Below are positions 1 to 7,394 of a stretch of DNA of 64,000 bases, one piece after another. A program made the position numbers and the translations under genes. Each line of letters starts with the position of its first letter. Position 1 is the stretch's first letter. The notes under the pieces are model-generated. The model was given only the letters and a program-made list of their open reading frames with translations. It searched no databases and was not told the origin of the DNA. The DNA is from an uncultured Treponema sp. (GTDB lineage Bacteria; Spirochaetota; Spirochaetia; Treponematales; Treponemataceae), in contig CAMWTK010000004.1 in the NCBI GenBank assembly GCA_947177175.1, forward strand, positions 1 through 64,000, in the 5' to 3' direction.

Positions 1-1348
1 TCCTAACGCAGAAGGATTGGAAAAAATGCTGCAAGCTTTTAATGCAGAAGAGGCAAAACAGGCTCTACAAGCTCTTGTCGCACAAACCGAAAAGAAAATC
101 ACTTTAACTAAGACAGAAAATAATGAACTACTAGGAAGTTTTGAAGATTTAAACGAACTAAATAAAGTACCAGATCCAAAGGATGGTAATAATTTATATA
201 TTTCTGCATCTGACGGATATACAGTTTCTTTATCTGGTGAATTTGATTATTTTGATAATCATATAAAATCATTAAAAGGTGATATTGATATTAGTAGACT
301 TGAAATTGTCTCTCATGAGGATCGTGGAGATAGAGTGTTAGTTGCGTCAAGTTCCCTAAGGGAAGAAATATATGAAAATCTTAACTTAGAAAATAAGGAA
401 GGCGATTCTTTACCTACATTAAAGTTTGGTTTAACTCATGATAAAGACCTTGGACTTAAACATTTCTTGAATATATACGAGAAATATAATAAGTCTGAAA
501 AATTACAGATAGATGCTCATTTCATATCTATGGATGGTAGTAAATTAGTTGATGTTGAAAATTATACTTTATTTAAAGAAGATGGTAATACAGCAAAAGC
601 AAATGACGATGCATCAATTAGATCTTTTGAAATAGATAAATTAGTAGAGTTTGCCAAAAAATATAAAATATCAGATATTAGTAATTTAATAATATACGGA
701 AATGCAAAAAAAGCAGATGTAGATTGGCAACTCACAAATATCATATTTGAAGGTGATATGAGCCAACTTACAAATACATCAGAAACTCACTTGAAAGGTA
801 TTGTATATTTTAAAGGTTTGCCTTATTATAATAGAACTACTGACAAGGGACAGGTTGTTGAGGGCGCTGTAAGATTAGATGAATTATCTTCAAGTATTAA
901 ACTAGTAAATGATTCTTATTCAATTTTGGATGTAAGAAACATTGACAAAGAAAAGTTGGATGCATATAATCAAGATAATAAATATATACATAGAGGTATA
1001 GGAGGTATGTACTTTAATGAACAACTAAAAGATCGTGCTGGAAATAATGATTTATTATATTCAAAGTTTACTGAAGGAGCAGATGGGGGGTATATCAATA
1101 ATGAATATTTTGGAGATAGAGATAGACAAGATTCTTTTAAAACTAAAGGATTTATTACATCAAAGAAACCAAGAACATTAAGTGAATTTGAATATTATGG
1201 AATTCATAGTAAGTTTGAAAATGCTGCAGTTAAGTCTTATAGCGAAACTGAGCTTGACAATTTTACACATTTAGAAAAAAGTAGACTTGAAAGTGATAGA
1301 GATGTTAAAACAATTGCGAAGGTCACCACCCTTTGCCCCTTGTGCTAG
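1..1348 (+). CDS. Partial AT-rich gene of unknown function
   Basis: The reading frame is open from the window edge, so the true start probably lies outside; the first possible internal starts are TTG at 17 and ATG at 26. About 440 residues are visible, hydrophilic and rich in Asn, Lys, Asp and Ile, with no membrane segment or family motif that I recognise. Base composition is roughly one third GC, against more than 60% in everything that follows, which suggests recent acquisition. The composition changes abruptly near 1316, and the last ten or so residues (ending TTLCPLC) come from GC-richer DNA, so the 3' end may be a truncation or fusion rather than the native C-terminus. A strong hairpin terminator follows. 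No function is proposed. Confidence 0.6.
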   Translation, partial: PNAEGLEKMLQAFNAEEAKQALQALVAQTEKKITLTKTENNELLGSFEDLNELNKVPDPKDGNNLYISASDGYTVSLSGEFDYFDNHIKSLKGDIDISRLEIVSHEDRGDRVLVASSSLREEIYENLNLENKEGDSLPTLKFGLTHDKDLGLKHFLNIYEKYNKSEKLQIDAHFISMDGSKLVDVENYTLFKEDGNTAKANDDASIRSFEIDKLVEFAKKYKISDISNLIIYGNAKKADVDWQLTNIIFEGDMSQLTNTSETHLKGIVYFKGLPYYNRTTDKGQVVEGAVRLDELSSSIKLVNDSYSILDVRNIDKEKLDAYNQDNKYIHRGIGGMYFNEQLKDRAGNNDLLYSKFTEGADGGYINNEYFGDRDRQDSFKTKGFITSKKPRTLSEFEYYGIHSKFENAAVKSYSETELDNFTHLEKSRLESDRDVKTIAKVTTLCPLC

Positions 1349-1356
1349 AAAACAAG

Positions 1357-1410
1357 CGGGTATGCGCACAAAAAAACGGATGCAGAAGCATCCGTTTTTT
1401 TGCGTACCCG
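1357..1410. terminator. Long inverted repeat, bidirectional intrinsic terminator
   Basis: Seven A, then CGGATGC, loop AGAA, GCATCCG and seven T form a perfect 14-bp stem at 1370-1401. Outer arms CGGGTA (1357-1362) and TACCCG (1405-1410) extend the inverted repeat. The A-run and T-run make it a terminator on either strand. It lies exactly where base composition shifts from AT-rich to GC-rich. Confidence 0.8.
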
Positions 1411-1460
1411 TCCGCCCGTTCGGGCAGTATTTTTTGCCCGCCGCCGGAAATTTAAATATG

Positions 1461-1580
1461 ATATATATGTTGCGTTCGTAAAGTATATACATTACGGCGC
1501 TAAAGTATATACTTTAAGGGTGCTAATGTATATACATTACGGTCGTACCATATATACCTTACGGGATTATCATATATACT
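1461..1580. repeat. Six tandem 22-bp repeats with palindromic TATATA cores
   Basis: Cores of the form GTATATAC or ATATATAC begin at 1461, 1483, 1505, 1528, 1550 and 1572, spacings of 22, 22, 23, 22 and 22 bp. Single units are near-perfect palindromes, such as TAAAGTATATACTTTA and TAATGTATATACATTA, and most continue with TTACGG or TTAAGG. Two helical turns between centres puts all cores on one DNA face. This fits an operator array for a small dimeric repressor, a partition site, or replication iterons. No intact regulator or replication gene is next to it. Confidence 0.75.
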
Positions 1581-1830
1581 ATAATTGAAATGCCCGCCGC
1601 GGCGGGAAAAAATAAAACTGGTGCATGATATTTTTGACGAACGGGCTAACAGGTTTTACGGAGCATTTTACACCGACAGAAATCCGCTTGAGGCAAAAAA
1701 ACTGAGTCCTATCAGCGGCTAGGTTTCCGAAGAAACGCACGGCATGAAAGCCGACTTTCACCAACCAAGGACTCTACCTGTATAATATCGTGTTTTTTGG
1801 GAAAAAGCAAGTGTTTTCCCCGCGCGGCGC
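1581..1830 (+). other. Intergenic stretch with a possible gene remnant
   Basis: A 14-bp palindrome CCCGCCGCGGCGGG lies at 1592-1605. A GTG at 1621 opens a 33-residue frame that stops at 1722, and the same frame stays open for about 20 more codons beyond the stop. The peptide does not resemble a family I know and there is no convincing ribosome-binding site, so I treat it as a degraded gene end rather than a gene. The rest up to the radical SAM stop codon shows nothing recognisable. Confidence 0.3.
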
Positions 1831-2715
1831 TCACAAATGCTTCAGGTTTGTGCGGTAGTGGCGCAGAGCGGCTTCGTCGTGGCGGGCAAGCAGGCCGTCG
1901 ATTGCCGAAAGCAGTGCGGCGCGGTCGGCGGGGAGGTTGCCGTGCAGTTGGACGGCGTTGGACGCGCCGAGCGCGGCAAAGTGCGTCCGTATCGTCAGCC
2001 CCTGGATGAGCAGTTTCAGCTCCTCGTATTTTTCGGTCTCGCCCGCTTCCGTCCAGTTCCCGTGCTGTATTTCGGCGTACAGCTCGGACGCGGGCTGGAC
2101 GGTCAGCATGGACGCGCCGATAATGCGGGGGCTGAGCCGATTGAGGATGTTCAGCGTGTTTTTGACCCCGCGCGCGCCGTTGCCTGTGCCGCAGATACCC
2201 GTGAGGTAGAAGACGTTGTATTCGATTCCCGCCTCGTCGAGCCGGCGGCATTGCGTCAGGATGTCGGCGGCGGCGTAGCCTTTGCGCATGAACGCCAGCG
2301 CGTCGTCGTCGCCCGTCTCCACACCGATCGTGATGCCGGTGTACCCGCAGGAGCGCAGGTGGCGCAGTTCCTCGTCGGTTTTGGGCGTGATGTCGGTTAT
2401 CCGCGCGAAGCAGCCGATCGTCCTCAGCCGCTGGAGGTGCTGCTTTGCCGTGTACGCGATGTTCCGCAGTTTTTCCGGCGAAAGCACGAACGGGTTTGCC
2501 CCGGTCAGGAACAGCCGCGTCACGTCGGGCGTAAGGCGGCGCAGTTCCCGCAGGTCCGCCTCGATTTCTTCCGCCGGGGACAGGCGGAATTTGAACGGAA
2601 TGTCGTCGTAGAGCGTGCAGAATTTGCAGGCGTGGTGCGTGCAGCCCGCCGTGACTTGCAGCAGCGCGGACCATGCCTCGTACGGCGGCCGCCAGATCGT
2701 GCCGGTGTAGTGCAT
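1831..2715 (-). CDS. Radical SAM protein
   Basis: The 294-residue product has the radical SAM cluster motif CTHHACKFC (CX4CX2C) about 25 residues from the N-terminus, within the context GC(S/T)HxxCxFCxxY that typifies a family of stand-alone Elp3/MiaB/NifB-fold radical SAM proteins. A glycine- and acid-rich segment (GITIGVETGDDDAL) and a conserved ICGTGNG motif follow, typical of the barrel core. The start at 2715 is fixed by a GGAGG site 7 nt upstream. Longer upstream extension of the frame runs through the divergent promoter region and is rejected. It is transcribed divergently from the HxlR regulator. The substrate cannot be deduced; no B12-binding domain is visible although a cobalamin operon lies nearby. 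Confidence 0.85.
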   Translation of the reverse strand: MHYTGTIWRPPYEAWSALLQVTAGCTHHACKFCTLYDDIPFKFRLSPAEEIEADLRELRRLTPDVTRLFLTGANPFVLSPEKLRNIAYTAKQHLQRLRTIGCFARITDITPKTDEELRHLRSCGYTGITIGVETGDDDALAFMRKGYAAADILTQCRRLDEAGIEYNVFYLTGICGTGNGARGVKNTLNILNRLSPRIIGASMLTVQPASELYAEIQHGNWTEAGETEKYEELKLLIQGLTIRTHFAALGASNAVQLHGNLPADRAALLSAIDGLLARHDEAALRHYRTNLKHL

Positions 2716-2749
2716 TTTGTACCTCCGAAAACGTCGTTTTGGTGCTTTC

Positions 2750-2778
2750 AGTATAAGCCGCTTGGTATGTGCGCGCAA
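2750..2778 (-). promoter_or_regulatory. Promoter for the radical SAM gene
   Basis: Reading leftward, TTGCGC (2773-2778), a 17-bp spacer and TATACT (2750-2755) lie about 35 nt before the start codon. The leader carries a good ribosome-binding site. Confidence 0.6.
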
Positions 2779-2805
2779 GTACGGTCTTTTTTTGGTGGTA
2801 GTGTC

Positions 2806-2853
2806 AAAAACGATACTGTGTCGGTTGCGTGTTGGGCGGCGATGCGGTAGAAT
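2806..2853 (+). promoter_or_regulatory. Promoter and candidate operator for hxlR-deoC
   Basis: TTGCGT (2825-2830), a 17-bp spacer and TAGAAT (2848-2853) precede the regulator start at 2872, with GGAG in between. Just upstream, GTGTCAAAAACGATAC (starting near 2802) sits between the two divergent promoters and is a plausible place for the regulator to bind. The promoter is read directly; the operator role is inferred. Confidence 0.5.
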
Positions 2854-2871
2854 GAAAACAGGAGCGGTGCG

Positions 2872-3312
2872 GTGGCGGACAACAAATTCACGAAAGAAGA
2901 CGTTATGGCGCGGTGCGTGCCGATGAGCACGTTGCAGTCGGTGCTGGGCGGCAAATGGAAATTCCTCATTCTGTGGTATATCGCCGTCAGCAAGGTGCAG
3001 CGGTTCGGCATGCTGTTGCGGCGGCTCGACGGGATCACGCAATCGACTTTGACAAAGCAGCTGCGCGAGCTGGAGGACGACGGCTTTATCCACCGCGAGG
3101 TTTACAAGGAAGTGCCGCCCAAAGTGGAGTACACGCTCACCGGGCGCGGGCGGAGCTTCGTCCCCGTGTTGGTGCAGATGCTGCGCTGGAGCCAGGCGCA
3201 TTTGTGCGACCGCGGCTATGTCAGCCCGTACACGGACGAGCAGATCGGCGCGCTGCTTAGCCATGCGGCAGGAGAAGCGGCGCACGGGGAGGCAGCGGCA
3301 TGCAAGCAGTGA
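2872..3312 (+). CDS. HxlR-family transcriptional regulator
   Basis: The 146-residue protein is a winged-helix regulator of the HxlR type: the conserved LGGKWKFLILW stretch near residue 26, the recognition helix region DGITQSTLTKQLRELEDDGFIHREVY, and the PPKVEYTLTGRG wing are all present. The start is GTG, chosen because GGAGC lies 7 nt upstream and the family N-terminus begins shortly after. HxlR proteins commonly sense aldehydes or other electrophiles through cysteine or direct binding; here Cys15 lies near the N-terminus. Its stop overlaps the region before deoC, whose reaction releases acetaldehyde, so control of the deoC unit or of the divergent radical SAM gene is a reasonable inference. 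Confidence 0.88.
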   Translation: MADNKFTKEDVMARCVPMSTLQSVLGGKWKFLILWYIAVSKVQRFGMLLRRLDGITQSTLTKQLRELEDDGFIHREVYKEVPPKVEYTLTGRGRSFVPVLVQMLRWSQAHLCDRGYVSPYTDEQIGALLSHAAGEAAHGEAAACKQ

Positions 3313-3323
3313 GGGAAACAGCG

Positions 3324-4028
3324 ATGAATATGGACAGAACCGCAGTGGCGCGGATGATTGACCACACGCAGCTTGCCGCCACGGCGACGCGCGGCGACAT
3401 CGAACGGCTCTGCGCTGAGGCGCGGCAGTACGGCTTTGCGTCCGTTTGCGTGAATCCCGTGCACGTGCCGCTTGCCGCGCGGCTGCTTGCCGGCTCGGAC
3501 GTGGCGGTTTGCACGGTGGTCGGCTTTCCGCTCGGTGCGGACGGCACGGAGGACAAGGCGGCGCAGGCGGCGAACGCGATCCGGCACGGCGCGGCGGAAG
3601 TGGACATGGTTATCGACATCGGCGCGGCAAAGGAACACCGCTGGGATGCCGTGGAGCAGGACATCGCGGCGGTCGTCCGCGTGGCGCATGGCGGGGTGGC
3701 GGCGGGCATCGTCAAGGTTATTCTGGAGACGTGCTACCTAACCGACGACGAGATTGCGCAGGCATGCCGGTGCGCGGTTCGTGCGGGCGCGGATTTCGTC
3801 AAGACGAGCACGGGATTCGCCACGCCCAAGGACGCGGACGGCAACGCGCTCCCCAACGGTGCGACGGTTTCTGCCGTGTCGCTGATGCGCACGGTCGTGT
3901 GCGCGGGCATGGGCGTAAAGGCGAGCGGCGGCATCCGCACGGCGCAGGCGGCGCGGGCGATGATTGCCGCCGGGGCGACGCGGATCGGCACGTCGAGCGG
4001 CGTGGCTATCCTCACGGCGTGGGAGTGA
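3324..4028 (+). CDS. deoC: Deoxyribose-phosphate aldolase
   Basis: The 234-residue protein catalyses reversible cleavage of 2-deoxyribose 5-phosphate to glyceraldehyde 3-phosphate and acetaldehyde in deoxynucleoside catabolism. It starts with the family signature MIDHTQL, contains VCTVVGFPLG and KVILETCYL, and has the Schiff-base lysine in ADFVKTSTGF and the second active-site lysine in VKASGGIRT. ATG 3324 is preferred to earlier codons overlapping the regulator because the family N-terminus fits and a purine-rich GAGGGA precedes it. The gene is 11 bp after the HxlR stop and presumably co-transcribed. Its last 17 bp overlap the convergent hydrolase gene. Confidence 0.93.
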   Translation: MNMDRTAVARMIDHTQLAATATRGDIERLCAEARQYGFASVCVNPVHVPLAARLLAGSDVAVCTVVGFPLGADGTEDKAAQAANAIRHGAAEVDMVIDIGAAKEHRWDAVEQDIAAVVRVAHGGVAAGIVKVILETCYLTDDEIAQACRCAVRAGADFVKTSTGFATPKDADGNALPNGATVSAVSLMRTVVCAGMGVKASGGIRTAQAARAMIAAGATRIGTSSGVAILTAWE

Positions 4029-4953
4029 CTTTTTTCCAGCGCATTTTGTTGCCGGTGATTTCGTAGGCGATCCGGCCTTCGGCATGGAGGCTCGAAAGAT
4101 AGGATCGCACGGTGCTGCCAATCAGCTCGAACTGGCTCACTTTGAGCGGTATCTGGTTGCGGTCCGCCACGGTCTTGAGGATTTCCTCAAAGGTGAGCGG
4201 CTCGGTCAGCGCGTCCTCAATCATCGCCTCGGTCTCTAGGACGGCAAGCAGGTTCAGCTCGACCAGCCCTTCGATTTCCGTCACCATATCCCCGTGACCG
4301 GGCACATAGGCATCTGCGCGGATGTCCTTGATTTTGAGGAGCGACGACTTGAATTCGTGCTCGTTGAACAGGTACTGGATCCAGTAGCGTTGTATCACGT
4401 TGCGCCCGGAAATGCCGTCCGCAAGGAAACAGACGCTGCGCTGCCCGTCCTGCACGCGGACGGCCGCCATGTCGATGTAATGGCCGGGCAGCGCGATCGG
4501 GTCGATGCGCAGGTGCTGTGCCAGCGGGATTTGCTCGCCCTCGCGCATGATGCGGTCAACGGGGCAGGGGTCGGCCTTGAGGTATTTCGATTCGATGTCC
4601 TTGATGGGCGAGCCGCCGTAGACGAGCGCGGTCTGCAAAATCGGCAGTTCCATGAGTACGCTTTCGCCCTTGGTCGCCCAGACGGCGCAGCCGGTCAGCT
4701 CCCGCAGAAAGACGTTCCCGCCGCAGTGGTCGGCATGCGAGTGCGTGTTGATGATCGCGTCCAGCCTGGGGCGCGGAAAACGCCGTTGCAGTTCGCCCCA
4801 CAGGCATTTGGTGAGCGCGACCGTGTTGGGCGTGTCCACCAGCCACAGCCGCGTGCCGTCGTCCTGCGGCTCGGCAATCACCCCGATGTTCGTCGCGCCC
4901 TTGAAATAGCCGACCCGTTCGGTGAGCGGCACGTATTCCAGTCCCGTCGTCAT
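4012..4953 (-). CDS. Metallo-beta-lactamase-fold hydrolase
   Basis: The 313-residue protein has the binuclear zinc motif HSHADHCGG near residue 95, a second ligand region LPGHY, a metal-bridging aspartate candidate in CFLADGI, and PGHGD near residue 225. These define the MBL fold shared by glyoxalase II, RNase Z-like and quorum-quenching hydrolases; the substrate is not evident. The C-terminal 70 residues (from about 245) look like a helical or winged-helix appendage seen in several MBL hydrolases. The start codon lies 6 nt after a TATACT hexamer on the leftward strand, so the transcript is predicted leaderless. It is divergent from cbiL and convergent with deoC. Confidence 0.85.
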   Translation of the reverse strand: MTTGLEYVPLTERVGYFKGATNIGVIAEPQDDGTRLWLVDTPNTVALTKCLWGELQRRFPRPRLDAIINTHSHADHCGGNVFLRELTGCAVWATKGESVLMELPILQTALVYGGSPIKDIESKYLKADPCPVDRIMREGEQIPLAQHLRIDPIALPGHYIDMAAVRVQDGQRSVCFLADGISGRNVIQRYWIQYLFNEHEFKSSLLKIKDIRADAYVPGHGDMVTEIEGLVELNLLAVLETEAMIEDALTEPLTFEEILKTVADRNQIPLKVSQFELIGSTVRSYLSSLHAEGRIAYEITGNKMRWKKVTPTP

Positions 4954-4959
4954 GGCACG

Positions 4960-4992
4960 AGTATAACAGAAAAGCGTTTTTTGTGGTATACT
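4960..4992. promoter_or_regulatory. Divergent -10 elements for the MBL gene and cbiL
   Basis: Leftward, TGTTATACT (hexamer 4960-4965) ends 6 nt before the MBL start codon. Rightward, TGGTATACT (hexamer 4987-4992) ends 6 nt before the cbiL ATG. Both are extended -10 elements with a TG one base upstream; -35 matches are weak. The whole intergenic region is 45 bp and contains no ribosome-binding site and no room for a cobalamin riboswitch. Confidence 0.65.
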
Positions 4993-4998
4993 GTCGCT

Positions 4999-5730
4999 AT
5001 GAGTGACGCGATTTTTTATGCGGTGGGCATCGGCGCGGGCGACCCCGAGCTGCTGACCGTGCGGGCAGTCCGGGTTTTGGACGGATGCGACGTGATTTGC
5101 TTTCCTGAGACGGGGCGTGGCGACGATACGCGCCACCTTGCGTATGATGCGGTGCGCGGCGCGGTCGATATGCGCGGAAAGGAGACGGTGTTCTGCCCCG
5201 TGCCGATGACGCGCGACCGGGAAAAAGTGGCGGCGGCGTACGGTCGGATTGCCGCTTCCTGCGCGGCGTTCCTGCGGCAGGGAAAAAACGTCGCGTTCGT
5301 CTCGTTGGGCGATGTGTCGCTCTATGCCACGGCGGCGCACGTTGTCGAGCGGGTGCGGGCGGCGGGATTTCCCGTGCAGTTCGTGGCGGGCGTGCATTCG
5401 TTTTCCGCCGCCGCGTGTGCCGCGTCCGTCAGCCTGTGCGGCCGGGACGAATGCGCCGCGATTATTCCGGCGGACGCATATTTTTCGGCAGGGAAACTGG
5501 AGGCAGCCCTCCGCGCGGACGGCACGAAAATCCTGATGAAAGCGGGGCGGCATTTGCGCGGCATCCTCGCCCTGATTGACGAATGCGGGCTGCTCGCGGA
5601 CACGGTGCTGGTGCAGCGGGCATCGCTTCCCGGTCAGCGCGTGCTGTGCGGCGCGGCGTTGCGCGACGCAGGCGACGATGTGTTCCGCGATGCATATCTT
5701 TCGGTCGTCATCGTGGGCGGTTCTCGATGA
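4999..5730 (+). CDS. cbiL: Precorrin-2/cobalt-factor II C20-methyltransferase
   Basis: The 243-residue enzyme belongs to the tetrapyrrole methylase family, with the N-terminal VGIGAGDPELLTVRAVRVL signature and the FVSLGDVSLYATA loop that binds S-adenosylmethionine. The pattern fits CbiL/CobI, which adds the C20 methyl group to cobalt-sirohydrochlorin. It is the first gene of the cobalamin cluster, read from a -10 element that touches the start codon. Its stop overlaps the next ATG (ATGA), suggesting coupled translation with the cbiF-cbiG fusion. Confidence 0.88.
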   Translation: MSDAIFYAVGIGAGDPELLTVRAVRVLDGCDVICFPETGRGDDTRHLAYDAVRGAVDMRGKETVFCPVPMTRDREKVAAAYGRIAASCAAFLRQGKNVAFVSLGDVSLYATAAHVVERVRAAGFPVQFVAGVHSFSAAACAASVSLCGRDECAAIIPADAYFSAGKLEAALRADGTKILMKAGRHLRGILALIDECGLLADTVLVQRASLPGQRVLCGAALRDAGDDVFRDAYLSVVIVGGSR

Positions 5731-7382
5731 TATATTTTGTAGGTGCGGGAAGCGGCGCGGCGGATTTGATTACCGTGCGCGGCATGCGGCTTTTGGAGCG
5801 GGCGGATATGGTCGTGTGGGCGGGCAGCCTTGTGAACGGCGAGCTGCTTTCGTACTGCAAGCCGGGCTGCGAGGTGCACGACAGCGCGCTGCTCACGCTT
5901 GATGAGACGGACGCGCTGCTGCAACGGGCGGCACGGGAAGGCAAGGACTGCGTGCGCCTGCATACGGGCGACCCCGCGCTGTTCGGCGCAATCCGCGAGC
6001 AAATGGAGCGGCTCGACGTGGCGGGCGTTGCCTATGAGGTCGTGCCGGGTGTCTCATCGCTGTTCGCCGCCGCCGCCGCGCTTAAAAGAGAGCTGACCGT
6101 GCCGGGCGTGAGCCAGACGGTGATTGTCAGCCGCATGGCGGGCAGGACACCCGTTCCCGAACGCGAATCTATCCGCGCGCTCAGCCGCCACGGCGCGACG
6201 ATGGTGCTGTTCCTCTCTGCCGGCATGATTGCCTCGTTGACCCGTGAGCTGCTTGTGGGCGGCACGTACACGGCGCGGACACCGTGCGCGGTGGTCTACA
6301 AGGCGAGCTGGCAGGACGAGCAAATCGTGCGCGGGACGCTGGGCGACATTGCGGAGCAGGCCGCCGCCGCAGGCATCACCAAGACCGCGCTCGTCCTTGT
6401 GGGCGATGTTTTGGGCGACCGTTCCGAGCCGAGCAAGCTCTACGACCGGCAGTTTGCCACCGCGTTCCGCCCGGCGCGCGTTTCGTTTGGTTTTGACCGC
6501 GTGGCGGTGGCGTGTTTCAGCGAAAAAGGCGCGGAACTCATGGAAAAAATCGTCGCGAGCGGTACGGACGGCGAGCCGGGGCATCCGCCGTTCATCACCG
6601 TGCGCTGTTTTGGCGACCGGCATCCGCCGCTTGCCGGTTTTTGCGCGGAACAGTTTGCCGCCGCACATGCCGGGACGCGGACGCTCATCGTGTTCGTGGG
6701 TGCGGCGGGCATTGCCGTGCGGGGCATCGCGCCGTTCGTGCGGGACAAGGCGCGCGATCCTGCCGTGGTCTGCCTGGACGAGGGCGGGCAGTTCGCCGTG
6801 CCGCTTTTGGGCGGGCACGGGGGCGGCGCGAACGAGGCGGCGCGGACGCTTGCACAGGCGGTCGGTGCTGTTCCCGTGGTAACGACGGCGACCGACGTGC
6901 GCGGGCTTTGGGCGGTTGACGACTGGGCAAAACGCCATGGCTTTGCGTTGCCCGACCGCGCGGCGGCGAAAAAAATCAGCGCGGCGGTGCTGGCGGGAAA
7001 AAAGGTGCTCGCCGTGGGAATCGGCTGCAAAAAAAATACGGACGGTCACGCGCTGTCCGCGTTCGTGCGATCGGTGTTCGCGGAGCGCGAACTGGACATC
7101 GCGCTGGTCGGCGTGGTCGCGAGCGTCGAGCTGAAAAAAGACGAGCGCGCGATTGCCGACTTCGCGTCGTCGCTTGCCGTTCCGTTCGTCACGTTCCCGG
7201 CGGCGGAGCTGGACGCGATTCCGGGCGACTTCGCTTCGTCCGATTTCGTGCGCCGGACGGCGGGAACGGACTGCGTGTGCGAGCGCGCGGCGGTACGGGC
7301 GGCGCGGACGACGGCGGACTGGCTTTTGGTGCGCAAGACGGCGCGGGACGGCATGACGGTTGCCGTTGCCGTTTTTGCGTGA
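5727..7382 (+). CDS. cbiFG: CbiF-CbiG fusion: precorrin-4 C11-methyltransferase and cobalt-precorrin-5A hydrolase
   Basis: The 551-residue protein carries a tetrapyrrole methylase domain at about 1-245 (N-terminal YFVGAGSGAADLITVRG, HTGDPALFGA loop, VPGVSSLFAAAAAL), which methylates C11, and a CbiG domain at about 250-551. The CbiG part contains FVGAAGIAVRGIAP, the LLGGHGGGANE loop and the C-terminal GIGCKKNTD motif; CbiG opens the delta-lactone of cobalt-precorrin-5A and releases acetaldehyde. Joining consecutive steps in one chain would channel the intermediate. The start at 5727 overlaps the cbiL stop. Longer upstream frames run inside cbiL and are rejected. Confidence 0.9.
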   Translation: MIYFVGAGSGAADLITVRGMRLLERADMVVWAGSLVNGELLSYCKPGCEVHDSALLTLDETDALLQRAAREGKDCVRLHTGDPALFGAIREQMERLDVAGVAYEVVPGVSSLFAAAAALKRELTVPGVSQTVIVSRMAGRTPVPERESIRALSRHGATMVLFLSAGMIASLTRELLVGGTYTARTPCAVVYKASWQDEQIVRGTLGDIAEQAAAAGITKTALVLVGDVLGDRSEPSKLYDRQFATAFRPARVSFGFDRVAVACFSEKGAELMEKIVASGTDGEPGHPPFITVRCFGDRHPPLAGFCAEQFAAAHAGTRTLIVFVGAAGIAVRGIAPFVRDKARDPAVVCLDEGGQFAVPLLGGHGGGANEAARTLAQAVGAVPVVTTATDVRGLWAVDDWAKRHGFALPDRAAAKKISAAVLAGKKVLAVGIGCKKNTDGHALSAFVRSVFAERELDIALVGVVASVELKKDERAIADFASSLAVPFVTFPAAELDAIPGDFASSDFVRRTAGTDCVCERAAVRAARTTADWLLVRKTARDGMTVAVAVFA

Positions 7383-7388
7383 TACAAT
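7360..7388 (+). promoter_or_regulatory. Internal promoter before cbiH
   Basis: TTGCCG (7360-7365), a 17-bp spacer and TACAAT (7383-7388, extended by TGA) lie in the last codons of cbiFG. The hexamer ends 6 nt before the cbiH ATG, so a transcript from here would be leaderless. Confidence 0.6.
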
Positions 7389-7394
7389 GCGGAT

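Noticed and set aside
1621-1722. 33-residue small protein
   Set aside because: No ribosome-binding site or recognisable pattern, and the frame continues past the stop as if it were a decayed gene.
4954-4998. Cobalamin riboswitch upstream of cbiL
   Set aside because: Only 45 bp separate the divergent genes and both -10 elements occupy that space.
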